Source of the DNA: Codonopsis lanceolata
Lineage: Eukaryota; Streptophyta; Magnoliopsida; Asterales; Campanulaceae
Direction of reading: 5' to 3'
DNA: 64,000 nt
Assembly: GCA_013146195.2 (NCBI GenBank)
Contig: CM028379.1
Span: forward strand, 161,850,437-161,914,436
Shown here one piece after another: positions 36,045 through 63,429 of the stretch. Under the pieces are notes generated by a model. It ran no database searches. It was not told where the DNA came from and saw only the letters and a list, made by a program, of their open reading frames with translations. Numbering within the stretch: position 1 is the first letter of the stretch; every line of letters starts with the position of its first letter. Both the position numbers and the translations under genes were made by a program.

Positions 36045-36795
36045 ATATAAGTTAAATTTTTAACACAAAAAAGGTGTTATAGACAATTTATCCCAAAAAG
36101 GGTTATATAAGTTAGTTTTTTGATCGTTAGGTTATTTTTGAGTTTGCTAGGTTTGAAAAGGTTATTAATAAATATTCACCGAGGAGAGACAAAAACAACG
36201 CAATGAAAGCAAAAGGTAGGCCGATCAAGAATCCCAACGGCCTGCATTCCATCTCTCTCACTATCTCTTCTTAATTTGGTTAAATGTTTTTTTGAATGAT
36301 GAATTAGCTCATCCGCCGGCGCCTCTTCTTGCATGTACCACCATAAACGTAAGGAGGGAAAGAGAGGGGGAGCTCACTTTTGCTTGTCGGAAATTGATTC
36401 GTTAATTTTGTTTTGTCGTCAGAGATCGGACTTTCACGCTTGTTCATGTTCGAGTTTTGAATATTCGATTATTGCAAAACTATATCTGCAACAACTTTCC
36501 AGTGTTTCTGCTTTACATTCCCCCTGCTTAGCTCTACGTACCGTTCACCCCAAGCATCGATTAGCATCGAGGTCGCACCTTCGCTCCAGCAATTTTTGTC
36601 GGATAATTTTTCGATTGCAGATTAATTGGGAACTTGAATTGTGAAGAGCACAAAATGAAGGGTTATACTTTTTGATATCTTTGATGTTTATTTTTGGGGG
36701 AAAAATCGTTGAAAGAGTTTTTGGCGAATAAGGCCTCTAGGTCTTTTTTTCAAACTCTAGGGTCTCGATTGTAAATTGAAATATAAGTTAGATAT
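36045..36795. other. Right subterminal part of the giant MULE, no recognised gene
   Basis: Contains a moderately GC-rich patch (36200-36660; CCGCCGGCGCC at about 36313) with an open frame 36333-36644 that matches nothing I know. It might be captured host sequence. Confidence 0.4.
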
Positions 36796-36985
36796 GAGAA
36801 AATTTAATTTTAGCCCTTACTGCACATGGACAACTTAACATTATTTGTCTAACGATATCCATTAAAATGACCGTGGCTGTGAAAATTTCATACTTTTAGG
36901 ATCCAATTTTGACAAAAAAAAAATGTTAAGAGACTAATACTGAGAAAGTGAGAATGACTCAAAGTTAAGAGACCAATGATATGAT
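36796..36985 (-). repeat. Right inverted arm of the giant MULE
   Basis: The reverse complement carries CTTAACTTTGAGTCATTCTC, GTCAAAATTGG and AGTAAGGGCTAAAATTAAAT, matching the left arm at 18975-19160 in order and spacing. Confidence 0.7.
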
Positions 36986-37174
36986 TAACCATTTTAAGAA
37001 ATATAACAGCCCAGTATTAGCTACTCTATATAATAGAATTATAGAAATATGTGTATGTGTCATGTTAGTGCATATGAATTGAGTTATTCAAGTTAGGTAC
37101 TTGGAACTACCCGATTTGTGTCACTTTTAGCTATAACAGTATCACTTTGCATTACAAATAAAAATCGACACAAT

Positions 37175-37345
37175 TGGCAAAAAAATGTCACTTTTTAACA
37201 TTAAATGTGTCACTTTTTAGCATCAAAAGTGTTACTTTTGGTCCTAAAAGTGTCACTTTGTATTTTAGTAAAAATTATCACTTAAAAAGTGTCACTTTTA
37301 CCTTTCAATGTGTCACATTTGATGACAAAGTGACATTTTGCATTA
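37175..37345. repeat. Imperfect repeat of AGTGTCACTTTT
   Basis: GTGTCACTTTTxxCATxAA-type units recur about seven times with variable spacing (22-28 bp). Non-coding. Confidence 0.7.
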
Positions 37346-37970
37346 AAAATGAAGTTAATTAAAATTTTGGTTGATTTAGGGTTACAATGCAAAATTTGGG
37401 CACAAAGGGAATTCGGTAGCAAAATTTGGAAAGAGAGAGGACACTCACGCACGATATGAAAATTGGATAGCACTGGAGCAATTAATGAAATATTTCATTA
37501 ATGTGCTGTCACTTATGCATGACCCATGCCTTTTCCGAATTGGTCTGGGTTCGGATAATTTGATCCGGCCTAGATCCTACATATTCAGCACATTTATTTA
37601 TGTCACATTTATCCATTTTCTTGACTAGTAATAGTGGTATTCGTTGATGGGTTGCATACTTCAATAGCCTCTTTTTTTAAAAAAAAATCATTTTTGAGCT
37701 CCGTCTTACGAATTTAAGATCCACAAGATCGTCATACACAAGTTTTTACCTTAATTTTTAAAGGACTAAAACCACATTTTATCATAAAATTTTATGATGG
37801 AAGTGACCATTGAATTCTTCTAACTACTAGAAAACAAATATTTTACTATTTTTACTTATATAATATATTACCAAGTATTAAGCATATTATCGCGGTTTGA
37901 TGATAATATTATCGCATAATAAAATAGTTTAAAATGTAATGTTGTGGATCGGGCCTAGATTTTCCCAAAG
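37346..37970. other. AT-rich intergenic sequence
   Basis: No gene, RNA or element border recognised. Confidence 0.5.
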
Positions 37971-39543
37971 GGGTAAAATTTTGGCCGGTTCATTTTTTAA
38001 ATCTTTTAACCCAAATGTTTACCCTTTTTTTTTCAATCGAAAAAGATCACTTTTTGAAATATTGTTCCGAAAATACCATCGTCTCCTTCAACAGCTCCGG
38101 CAACACACTTTGGATTCAAAAATCACCATTGTTACACAACGAAACGAGGATTGACCTGCCCGATCAGATCGCGGGGGTCGATGATTTTCACAGTAGGGAC
38201 GAAGACTAAGGAGGAGGAATAAGAAGGCTTACGACACAGGAGAAGGAGGAAAAGACTGAGGACATGGTCTGTTTCATTACGATTTTGAACCGCTGTACAA
38301 TTAAACTAGGCAGTTAAACTATTTTGAATCGTGGTGTAAAAATATTAGATTAAATTGATGAATCGTAGTGCAGATAGATTAGACAATTAAACTATTGAAC
38401 CGCGGTGCAAAAAATACTATAAATCGCGATACAAACATTGATGAATCGCGGTACAATTAGACTACACAATTAAACTATTGAACCGCGGTGTAAAAATTAA
38501 TGCATATATTTTTGAATCGCGGTGCATTTTCAATACATTTTTTGAATCGTGGTATAGGGGTGAGCTTGACCCAGTTCGGTCCAATTTTTGCAAAAAAAGA
38601 AAAAATTGGAACCAGACCAATAGTTCGGTTCTCAAAAAAATTAAAAACAGAACCAACCAAATATATATGAAAACCAATACTTTGGTACGATTTAAAACCA
38701 ATCCAAGATGTACGAGAATCATGACCAGACCAATACTACGGTTTTTAACTATTTAATACAAACAAATAATAAAATCTTAAACTTCATAACAAGATTAAAA
38801 TAACTTAATAATAGTACTTTCAACAATTAAAAATAACGGAGTAATATGTTTATAACATAACAATCCGGTTGAAATAAAATTACAAAAGTGAGTAAAAACT
38901 AAAAAGTATAACAAAATTGTTGAAGGCTCGAAGAACTTGAATGATGCAACGAGTTAGGGTTTCGAAAGTTTTGTTTGAATTGAAGACACACTCTCTTTTT
39001 GATGGCAAAATAAAAAAAACATTATATATTGGGGGAGTTTGGGTTAGGGTTATAAATTAATATATAATTATATACAACTATTTATAAATATTTATATATA
39101 ACTATGTATAATTATTTATAATAACTAATCTATTGGGTTGGTTCGGTCCGGTTCTATGTTTTTTGGTTTGAAACCCGGAACCAATCCAAAAGTCCGGTTC
39201 TATTGATCCGGTCCAGTTTCTATTGGTTTGGTTCGGTTTTTTGAATAACTTCTACTCATCCTTATCGTGGTGTATATATTTTTGAATCGCGATGCATTTT
39301 AAATATTTTTTGAATCACGGTGCATAAATTTTTTAAATCGTGGTGCATAAAATTTTGAATCGCGATGTAGTTTTAAATTTTTTTGAATTGTGGTGCATAA
39401 ATTTTTGAATTGTGGTACATTTTCGTAGAGCGTCTTAGACTCATTAAGGGTATCACAGTCATTTCGCTCTAAAAAATGTTATTTTCATATTAAAAAAACA
39501 TTTAAATTAAAATTTTTAAAAACGACTGAGCCGCAATTATTCC
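37971..39543 (-). mobile_element. MULE-like element with internal minisatellite, copy 3 (inverted)
   Basis: Same family as 7684-8654 and 8728-9642, in reverse orientation. The left end is GGGTAAAATTTTGGCCGG and the right end, reversed, GGAATAATTGCGGCTCAGTC. The reversed right arm also has GACTGTGATACCCTTAATGA. The interior has GATTTTGAACCGCTG and many GAATCGCGGTGCA-type units. It is interrupted by a hAT element at 38555-39264. I could not see a clear target duplication. Confidence 0.65.
38555..39264. mobile_element. hAT-type non-autonomous element, 8-bp TSD
   Basis: 710 bp starting TAGGGGTGAGCTTGACC and ending (reversed) TAAGGATGAGTAG. TCGTGGTA (38547-38554) and TCGTGGTG (39265-39272) flank it. 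Interior GGTTCGGTTCC-like and AACCGAACC-like tracts form inverted repeats near the two ends. No transposase. Confidence 0.8.
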
Positions 39544-39639
39544 AATATATTTGGGCTTATACAAAACAAGAGCTAGGCCCAAAATCATCGTGTTAGTGGA
39601 GACGGTGAAGGCCCTTTAATCATCATATTTTCCGATAGG

Positions 39640-39642
<3 letters not shown>

Positions 39643-39673
<31 letters not shown>
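39643..39673. repeat. (CTCAACT)n short tandem repeat, CARNMT1-like 5' region
   Basis: Four 7-bp units about 130 bp upstream of the ATG at 39798, probably in the promoter or 5' UTR. Confidence 0.85.
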
Positions 39674-39797
39674 CACGTCAAACACGGTGGTCGTCGGTAG
39701 TCGGTACTGGGTACCGTCACTGATGACACAGTACAGCACCCCCAAACATACCCGTACGGCAAGGTCCGCCAAAGAGAGATACTAATTAAGAAAATAA

Positions 39798-56529
<16,732 letters not shown>

Positions 56530-57270
56530 CACAAGTCTGTTGCCACTAGGAAGAAGACTGGATCATGGCATCGATGATTCCATATTTTCACAATCACATC
56601 CTGTTATTCAATCTGTCTGATAAATTGTCGAGGGAAAAGTATAGGTGGTGGTAAATGTAGACTGTCGGTTCTTCGTACCCTTGTGCATCTAACTTCCTTA
56701 TTGAATGTTCATAGTTTACTATTGCAGCTTATATTTTGTTTCAATATACATTTGCAATACTATAGTTTAAACCTTTTTCATTTTGCAAAATGCTGAAAAA
56801 GAAAGGTTAATTATGAACAGCTGAGCTATTCATTACTTGCAAGCCGACCTGCATTTGACCAGGCAAAACTTTACCCGGCTCAAATTGAGTCTCATAAGCG
56901 AGCTGAGTTCGTCCACAATTTTAGACTCGTCAAGTTAACTGTGTCAGGCTGAGTCTAGCCACTGTTGGACTCAATAACTTGCGAGTAGTTTGATATAAAT
57001 ATCTTCAAAACCAGTTCCATTTTGACCCAATCGTGTTTCGTGCCCTAGATCCCAACCCTCCATGCGCTTAGACAGGCGAAAGTAAGCTGGGATTTCTTCA
57101 TCTACTCGTTCGCCATTGATGATTTGTGTTGTGAGCCTTGTTTTTTACAATATTTTTTCTTGGCAGTTTTAGAGAGGCTTAACAACTTACATTGTTAGGG
57201 AAAGGTACATAGGGCCATAGTTATCTCGTTTGTGCTAGTGACCTTTCTTTTGTGGTAACAAATACATGAT
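56530..57270. other. 3' UTR and intergenic region after the methyltransferase gene
   Basis: The first 200-300 bp are probably 3' UTR. At 56850-57000 a stretch with GAGCTGAGTT, GACTCGTCAAG and CTGAGTC resembles the CTCGAGCT-rich ends of dispersed plant elements, but no complete element is seen. Confidence 0.4.
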
Positions 57271-58070
57271 GAGCCTTATCCCCTTTTTTGTTCATTCCAT
57301 CCATCTTGTTGAACCCTTCTAGTCAAGAAGTGTGAGAATGAAATGCATATGTCAAGATCCGGATTTGTGCTTTGATTGCTAGAAATTAAGGGGGGTTTGG
57401 AAAAGGGAAAGAAAAGAGGCATTGTGACAATACAAAAATTGTTGATTAAAAAAATATATAGAAAAGAATGAAAAAAAGGCAAGGAAAAAAAGAAGCAATG
57501 TCGAAAAAAAGAGAAGAGAAGAGAAAATAAAAATAAAAATCATTGCATCAATGAAGAAAGGTGGGGAAAATTTGGGATATCACTGTGATTTAAGTGGCAG
57601 TCCAGTGATGGAATCATTTGAATTTGTTTTGGTACTTGGGAGTTCACAATTGTGAAGGATGTAGGTTAACATTTGGTTCTCTTGTGGAGTTTATTTGAAA
57701 ATTGTCATGATGTTTTTGAAGATTACCAAAAGAAAGGGGTGAGAATTGCTTTTTATGATGTGCAATGGGGTGAAGGTGTCTTGTATGTCATTGAGACTTT
57801 GTGCATGAATTTCTCTTATCCTCTTGACTTGTTACACCTCATATTTCCCAATCCTACCTTTACCCATGGCCTTGTTACAACCCTTGTAAGACCCCTTGAT
57901 TTTTGCATAAATTCATATATTAGTGGTGAAGATTTGATGTATGAGCAAGCTTATGGTAATGGCATGTTATGCTTTGAAGTCGAGTGACTTGATACACATT
58001 ATCTTTCAAACACCAACGAGTGAATGAGTGCTACTTATCAAAAAAAAAAAAAAATAAAATGAGTGGTATC
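57271..58070. other. Unrecognised repeat-like segment with an open frame and A-rich 3' end
   Basis: Purine-rich tract (AAGAAAAGA runs, 57400-57540), a plus-strand open frame of 104 codons at 57673-57987, then TTATCAAAAAAAAAAAAAAT at about 58036. The ending resembles the LINE tails seen elsewhere in this window, so a retroposed fragment is possible. The open frame matches nothing I know. Confidence 0.35.
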
Positions 58071-58457
58071 CTTGGTGAGGTGTTGATTCTTGTCACGTTG
58101 GATCTTCTTAAAGTTGTTGAGCATCGGTGAGGCACGTGAATTTTTCTTAGCATCAACTAAATCATGATCGCTTGCTCTTTGAAGATGTTGCTTCTTCAGT
58201 TGATAGGATATTGTTAATTAGTCACATTCTCTCATTACTTCCAACAAGCTTTGCTATTCAAACAATGTGTTCACGAGCAAAGCTGAGGCTGAGAGCCTAG
58301 AGAAGGAGATTAATCATGTTTAATACATTAGTATAATAGCTTAAGATAGTAGTATATCTAGAAAAGACTAATATATTACCTTCATGGTGGCACCTGATAA
58401 CGAGAAACTTTACATTGGAGATCCCATCAAAGAAACGCATTCAAAAGTTCCACCTCC

Positions 58458-58508
58458 ATTGATGTGCTCTCCAATTTAAAGTTTCTCTCGACTCCAAAAC
58501 ACGAGTAA
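58458..58508 (+). repeat. 51-bp direct repeat, left copy
   Basis: GTGCTCTCCAAT and AAAGTTTCTCTCGACTCCAA within a block matching 58769-58819 at 48 of 51 positions. Confidence 0.9.
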
Positions 58509-58768
58509 AAAGCTCCATTGGAAAAACTTTTATGTTGACTACATTTTTCTCTGATTATCAAACACTGGAAAATGTGGAAACGTTTTCCAAAAGTTATTTT
58601 TGGTGAAACAAACGGAGCCCAAGTCTTTTTTAGAAATTAAAATAGGGAATTTATTTTATTTTTTTAATAATGTGGAGGGTTTTGTGAGATTTGGGGGCCC
58701 AAAAAATTGGGTATTTTTAGGGGGCCCAAGGCCATGGCCTCACTATCCTTATGACAGGGCCGGCCTTG
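58509..58768. mobile_element. Transposon fragments between the 51-bp repeats
   Basis: The left part ends in GTGAAACAAACGGAGCCC, the terminus seen at 14820. The right part has GGGGGCCC, GGCCATGGCC and CAGGGCCGGCC, like the terminus at 7325. Two dispersed families appear to be fused here; neither is complete. Confidence 0.45.
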
Positions 58769-58819
58769 ATTGACGTGCTCTCCAATGTAAAGTTTCTCTC
58801 GACTCCAAAACAAGAGTAA
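58769..58819 (+). repeat. 51-bp direct repeat, right copy
   Basis: Partner of 58458-58508. Its end also forms a hairpin with downstream sequence: CTCGACTCCAAAACA pairs with TGTTTTGGAGTCAAGAG at about 58824-58840. Confidence 0.9.
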
Positions 58820-59690
58820 TTATGTTTTGGAGTCAAGAGGCAAAGCTCAACTTGGTTCGGAGAGTAGAACCATCAAAATCACTAATAACTAAGTTTCCTA
58901 TGGAAAAGTTGAAGTTTGCTGAAGTAAAATTCCTGGTATGGTAATGGTTAGTTTGGCATGTGATTTGATGTAGCAGGTCACTTCTAATACCTGTTGCCTC
59001 GATTCATCTTCTGCACTTGGAACATATGTGCCAAAGTCCTCCTTTTGGCTTCTGTCAAGTTTGTTGCTTTTAATTACGAGCAAATGCACCATTCAAGCCA
59101 GTTTTCTTGCCTCCGTACGTGCGCGTGTACTAGCCTTGAAAACTCAAGATGTCTCAAGTAACAGTGTTGTACGTGTTCCTTTAATAGCAAAACAAGGATT
59201 TGATTATTAATAATGGCCGACAGAATTGATAAGTGATAACCCTCCTCAACCTGTGTAGTGTGTGCTATTCTATTGGCAACGGCAACCAATCTTTGCGATA
59301 TCTGTTTTGTAACACAAATGAAAATTTAGCCGCCAAGGACAGTAAGCAAAGTCGGATTCAACTCATAAGTGTCTTCATTAAAACAAATATATAAATCAGC
59401 TCTCGCTAAACAAAACATAACACAGTAAATAAATACACTGGCCTTCCTCTACAAGAGAACATAAAAAAGAAAAAGAAAATACATGGTGTTAAGGTTGTAC
59501 AACTTTAATGTCTAACCGTTAGTTTAAAGGTAACCCATTTATACACATTTGCTGTCGTTAATAATAATAATTTTACTCAAATATTATGTTCAAAATTTAT
59601 AGGGTTGGCGGCAGCTCAAGTAGATCAATGACAATTGACAACCATGGTGTTATGTACGAGAGACCTGAGGTTTTCATATTCTGCCATCTC

Positions 59691-62475
59691 CTAGGCACAT
59701 TGATTCAAGTCAACCCTCATGGATTCCAACAATTGCTGCTTCTTCTGATGCATGGCCTTCCTTCGGTTGGATTCCAGGACAATTAAGAGTGCTGTAATGT
59801 CTGCTGGGTTAACCCCACCTACCCTGCTTGCCTGACCGATAGTTTGTGGCCTGACCTGAAAAGAGGAAAGCAAGTGTGTAAGAAAACAACTACTTTGCCA
59901 TTCTCTATATTCTGGTGCGAAAGAAAATTTAGGGCAAAAATAGGTTGGGTATAAAAAAAAAGATGAAAATTAACTGAAAAAACATTGAGAAGGTTGAAGA
60001 TGAAAAAGCTAAAACTCAAGACTGTCGGAATACAAGCTGAGAAGATGTAAAATGAGTAAGTGGGGCAAGAGAATAAATTCAAATGAATCCGCAGATACGG
60101 ATGATTTTATGGGAAGTAACAAGGTGACCGACATGGGAGGAGATGATATTTGGGATTTCATTTAGCGATGAAGAGCAAGAAGCCACGATTGCTGATTGGT
60201 AGGTGATATATTAATCTCCATTCAACAAAACTGAACTCAAACAAATCCAAACCGCCTTTTTTGTTGAAAATTTTCAAACAAATCCACTAACTCCTCTTCG
60301 TTTGGTTGATGCAGTCTGCTGCAGCTAGGCATCCTTCAATCTATGTCTGCCTTCCCATGCTTAACAATAATTTGTTTTGTCAAACCAATAAATTGTGCAT
60401 GGGTGTGTCTATATGTATTGTACAAGGCATATGACCTGCGTGTACTAGCTACTTTACAGGTGGAATAATGACCATAAAATGGTAGCATACCTTGGATAAT
60501 TTCTCACGTGCTTCAAGTGACAAATTTGTCATAGAATTGTAATCCAAGTCATCTGGAAGGCGTTTATGTTGTACATGAACCATCTACAAGAAAACACTGT
60601 GAAGCTAAGCAAACAAATTCTTTCCTTTTCTTTTTTGATAAGAAATGGAATTTATTAATGAATCAGCTTAGAAGTACAAAAGACTGGACAAGAATACGTC
60701 AGAGCGTTCTCAAAACTCTAAGTACCTTTCGACATGAAAAAAACTAAACAAACCCTAGATCAAAACTAATTGAAAAAGATCTAGAATATTGTAATCAGGA
60801 AGATAAATGAAATGCCAAGGTCAAAATAATGATAAAAGATGTTTTACCTGTTGCAGTTGATTCTGCTGGCGTATAATGAAGCCCTCATACTTGATATCAA
60901 TCTCCACACATTCTTTTTCCATCTTAGACAGGACTTCATTACCAAAACCATGCTTATCAAATACTCTATATTGTATATGTGGTTTTTTAAGGAGGCTCTC
61001 TAGCGTTGAATTATCCTTTACCGGCTGATTAGACAAAAGAGTAACTTCGGCAGCTAAATCTCCACCTGTAAATTAACATCAGTGAGCAACTTGTATCAAA
61101 ATAAATATTAATAAAGCAGTTCCATACTAAGTTCTTATATGATCATTTAGCTCTTCATTACCAGGAAAAAAAAAGAATCTATAAAGATGTACTGATACAA
61201 GACTAAGTACAGAAAAATTAGCTCTGACACGACACATGAGCCAAGGGGATTAAACTCCTCCACATCCCGGTATTACTGCAGTAGGCTGCAAATACTTGGT
61301 TAAATAAGCTTGAAATCCTATGCCAAATTTGAGTCATATAAGTTGGAACAAGTCCTTCCTCTATATGGAAAAGGGCCCCAAGTAGTTTTAGTATATTATA
61401 CTTAACAGGCCATTTTGGGCTCAAATAGGTGTTTATTTCCTATATTTGGTAGTTAGTCTTAGTCTAGAACTAAATAGTTGGAATCTAGCCTATGACTAGG
61501 ATGCGAATACCCTAATTCAATAAGAGATTGCCAAGTAACAACATATACAAAAGTTTAAGCTGTTAGAGAGAGGACCAAACAATTTTATCATGTTTCAACA
61601 CCATTCCTAATATGGGACCTGTTCACACAGAGAGATAAACCAGGTTCAGTACAAACTATAAGCCTGGAAAGTTAAAACCCAGGAATTTGCTAAAATAGAG
61701 TTCTACTGCCATAATAAGTAAAATATATCATGCTTCAATAAAGATGGTTGCTAAATTTGAAATTACAGAAAAATAATAATTGCTATAATTCCACACACTT
61801 ATCCATAAATAGTCTTGCAGATTCACCTGGAAATAGGCTCTAGGTACTGGCATCCATTTTCTACAAGCAAAATTCAGAATCGTTGACAGCTTCCTCAAGC
61901 TTATACATCTTTTCTTTTATATCCTTTTTATTACCCTCTTTCAAAATATGTGGTATGCTCTTTCTGAGGAAACCTTACGGGACATGACAACACGTACCAA
62001 AATTATTCCTTTCACAAATGTTCTGATTTGTCCTCTTTTATTTGGTAAAGGGGGATTTCAATGTTAAGCCTAACTTGGTATTCACCAGTTAGCATTAGTG
62101 TCTCTCATATCTCTCATCATCAGTTAAACCTATATGAGCACAATTACTGAAGACACGAGGAAATAAATTCTCCAAGTTCAAAAGAATGAATAAAATGGCT
62201 AATAGTAAAGGTTTTGTTTCTAATATCTCTAAGGTTTTCCTCCAAAATGTTTGTAAGGATGCAAGCATTTTTTGATACAGTTACTGACAAAAAAGATGAG
62301 AAGCAAACCTGAAATCCTTATGGTCTTCAACCGCCTTTTCTCTTCTGCTATTCGAGCTTGCTTATCCTGGTACAGTTTCCAGCGCTTGTCATCTATCAAA
62401 CCAATTTCACGCCCCATAGGGGTGAGACGGCTGTCGGCATTATCAGACCGTAGAAGCAATCGATGTTCCGAACGG
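59691..62475 (-). CDS. tRNA uridine 5-carboxymethylaminomethyl modification enzyme MnmG/GidA, C-terminal exons
   Basis: FAD-dependent enzyme that, with the GTPase MnmE, modifies the wobble uridine of certain tRNAs; the plant nuclear copy is expected in mitochondria and/or plastids. Exons in gene order: 62309-62475, 60848-61065, 60491-60583, 59691-59855 (TAG). All joints keep frame and give about 213 residues; upstream exons lie beyond the window. Family motifs are SRSEHRLLLRSDNADSRLTP, GREIGLIDDKRW, FAAEVT-like DLAAEVTLLSNQPVK, ECVEIDIKYEGFI, LPDDLDYNSM, LSLEAREKLSKVRP and TIGQASRVGGVNPADITALL, which mark the GidA-associated C-terminal domain that binds MnmE and tRNA. No damage is seen. Confidence 0.93.
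61066..62308 (-). other. Intron of the mnmG gene
   Basis: 1.2-kb intron containing a decayed copy of the dispersed repeat of 2205-2520 (about 61525-61680) and otherwise no recognisable content. Confidence 0.6.
61525..61680 (+). repeat. Decayed copy of the dispersed repeat at 2205-2520
   Basis: Contains AAGTAACAACATATACAAAAG, TTTAAGCTGTTAGAGAGAGG and GACCTGTTCACACAGAGAGA in the same order as the better-preserved intron copy (ACCAACTCATCTAAAAGCTT, AGCTGTTAGATAGGGG, GACCCGTCCACACGTGGAGA). Confidence 0.5.
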
Positions 62476-62769
62476 CTGATAGGGAAAAAAGAAATCAAGA
62501 TAAGATATTGGAAAACACACAGAAAAGATTAGGCAATTCTTCCCGTTTGTTGTTCTCAACCATAAACTTTACCATTAACATTTCACACATCCCAAGCTAC
62601 AATTATTCAGCTGCCAGCCAGTGTGAGAACTTTTGCTCGACGAATCTTTCATACTACCAACATATACTTCTTCATTATAGAATGGTTTCATGATCCTCAA
62701 TAACATCATCACAATTTGAGAAATTTATGTCCCGCATATGACAGGTTAAACCTTGCTAGTGGGTATGAT

Positions 62770-63290
62770 TCTTTTTTTTTTAATACAATCATAAAAGAAT
62801 CGATTAGATAAAGAGAAGATGGACGAGAAGTCCATCAAAACAAAACAAAGCCAAGGAAAAGAAAAGATACAAAAGAAAATTAGAAAAGCAAAGTATTCCA
62901 ATCACTTCGAATCTCTGAAAAGGGAATCCCACGGAATGCTCCAAATACTGAAAGCCCAGAGAGAATTCAAAAAAGCAATTCTATCCCACAAGACCAACAA
63001 TGACAAGGCCTGATCTCTGAGAATTGTGGAATTTCATTCTGTCCAAAGGCACCAACGGATAGCAAAAACCCACACTACCGCAATATAGCGCCATCCCCAC
63101 CTCAACCAAAACCTCTAAACTAAATCTTAAGAAGTGAAACAATAGAATCTGAGCTGACCCAGGCCTCCCCATACACCCAAAAAAGGTTTTGCCAAATATA
63201 ACGATGACCTTCACAATGGAGAAACAAATGATCATGGGATTCTGAAAAGTTCTTACACATCACACACCAATCAGGGAAATCCGCTGCTTA
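62770..63290 (-). mobile_element. L1-type LINE 3' fragment, minus strand
   Basis: The minus strand encodes CVMCKNFSESHDHLFLHCEG (zf-RVT) near 63265-63200, then WQNLFGCMGRPG, then a typical C-terminus. A T run at 62771-62780 is the reversed poly(A). Lies in an upstream intron of mnmG or in intergenic space. Confidence 0.75.
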
Positions 63291-63429
63291 GGCCTATGTT
63301 TTCTGCAGCATGTCATTGGTATTAAGCTTACTTTCAAGTTAACTGCTACAACTTGTTATCTTAGTTGAACTCAATAACACGCTTCAACTAATCATAGAAC
63401 CCCTTGCACTTTTAACTTTTTAAATTAAA

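Larger units (their letters stand above)
18960..37010. mobile_element. Giant Mutator-like element (MULE) with nested insertions
   Basis: The ends at about 18975-19160 and 36796-36985 are inverted, diverged copies; matching pieces are CTTGACTTTAAGTTATTCTC left against CTTAACTTTGAGTCATTCTC on the reversed right arm, and GTAAGGGCTAAA on both. Between them lie a DUF1985 gene on the plus strand and a MURA-like transposase on the minus strand, a combination known from Ulp1-carrying plant MULEs. Later insertions account for about half of the length: an LTR with a nested Copia element (20592-25053), a solo LTR with a nested MULE (28338-32223) and a hAT MITE (35339-35705). Exact outer borders and the 9-bp target duplication could not be fixed by eye. 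Confidence 0.65.

Noticed and set aside
36333..36644. 103-codon open frame as a gene
   Set aside because: No recognisable domain, splice partner or promoter; kept only as a possible captured fragment.
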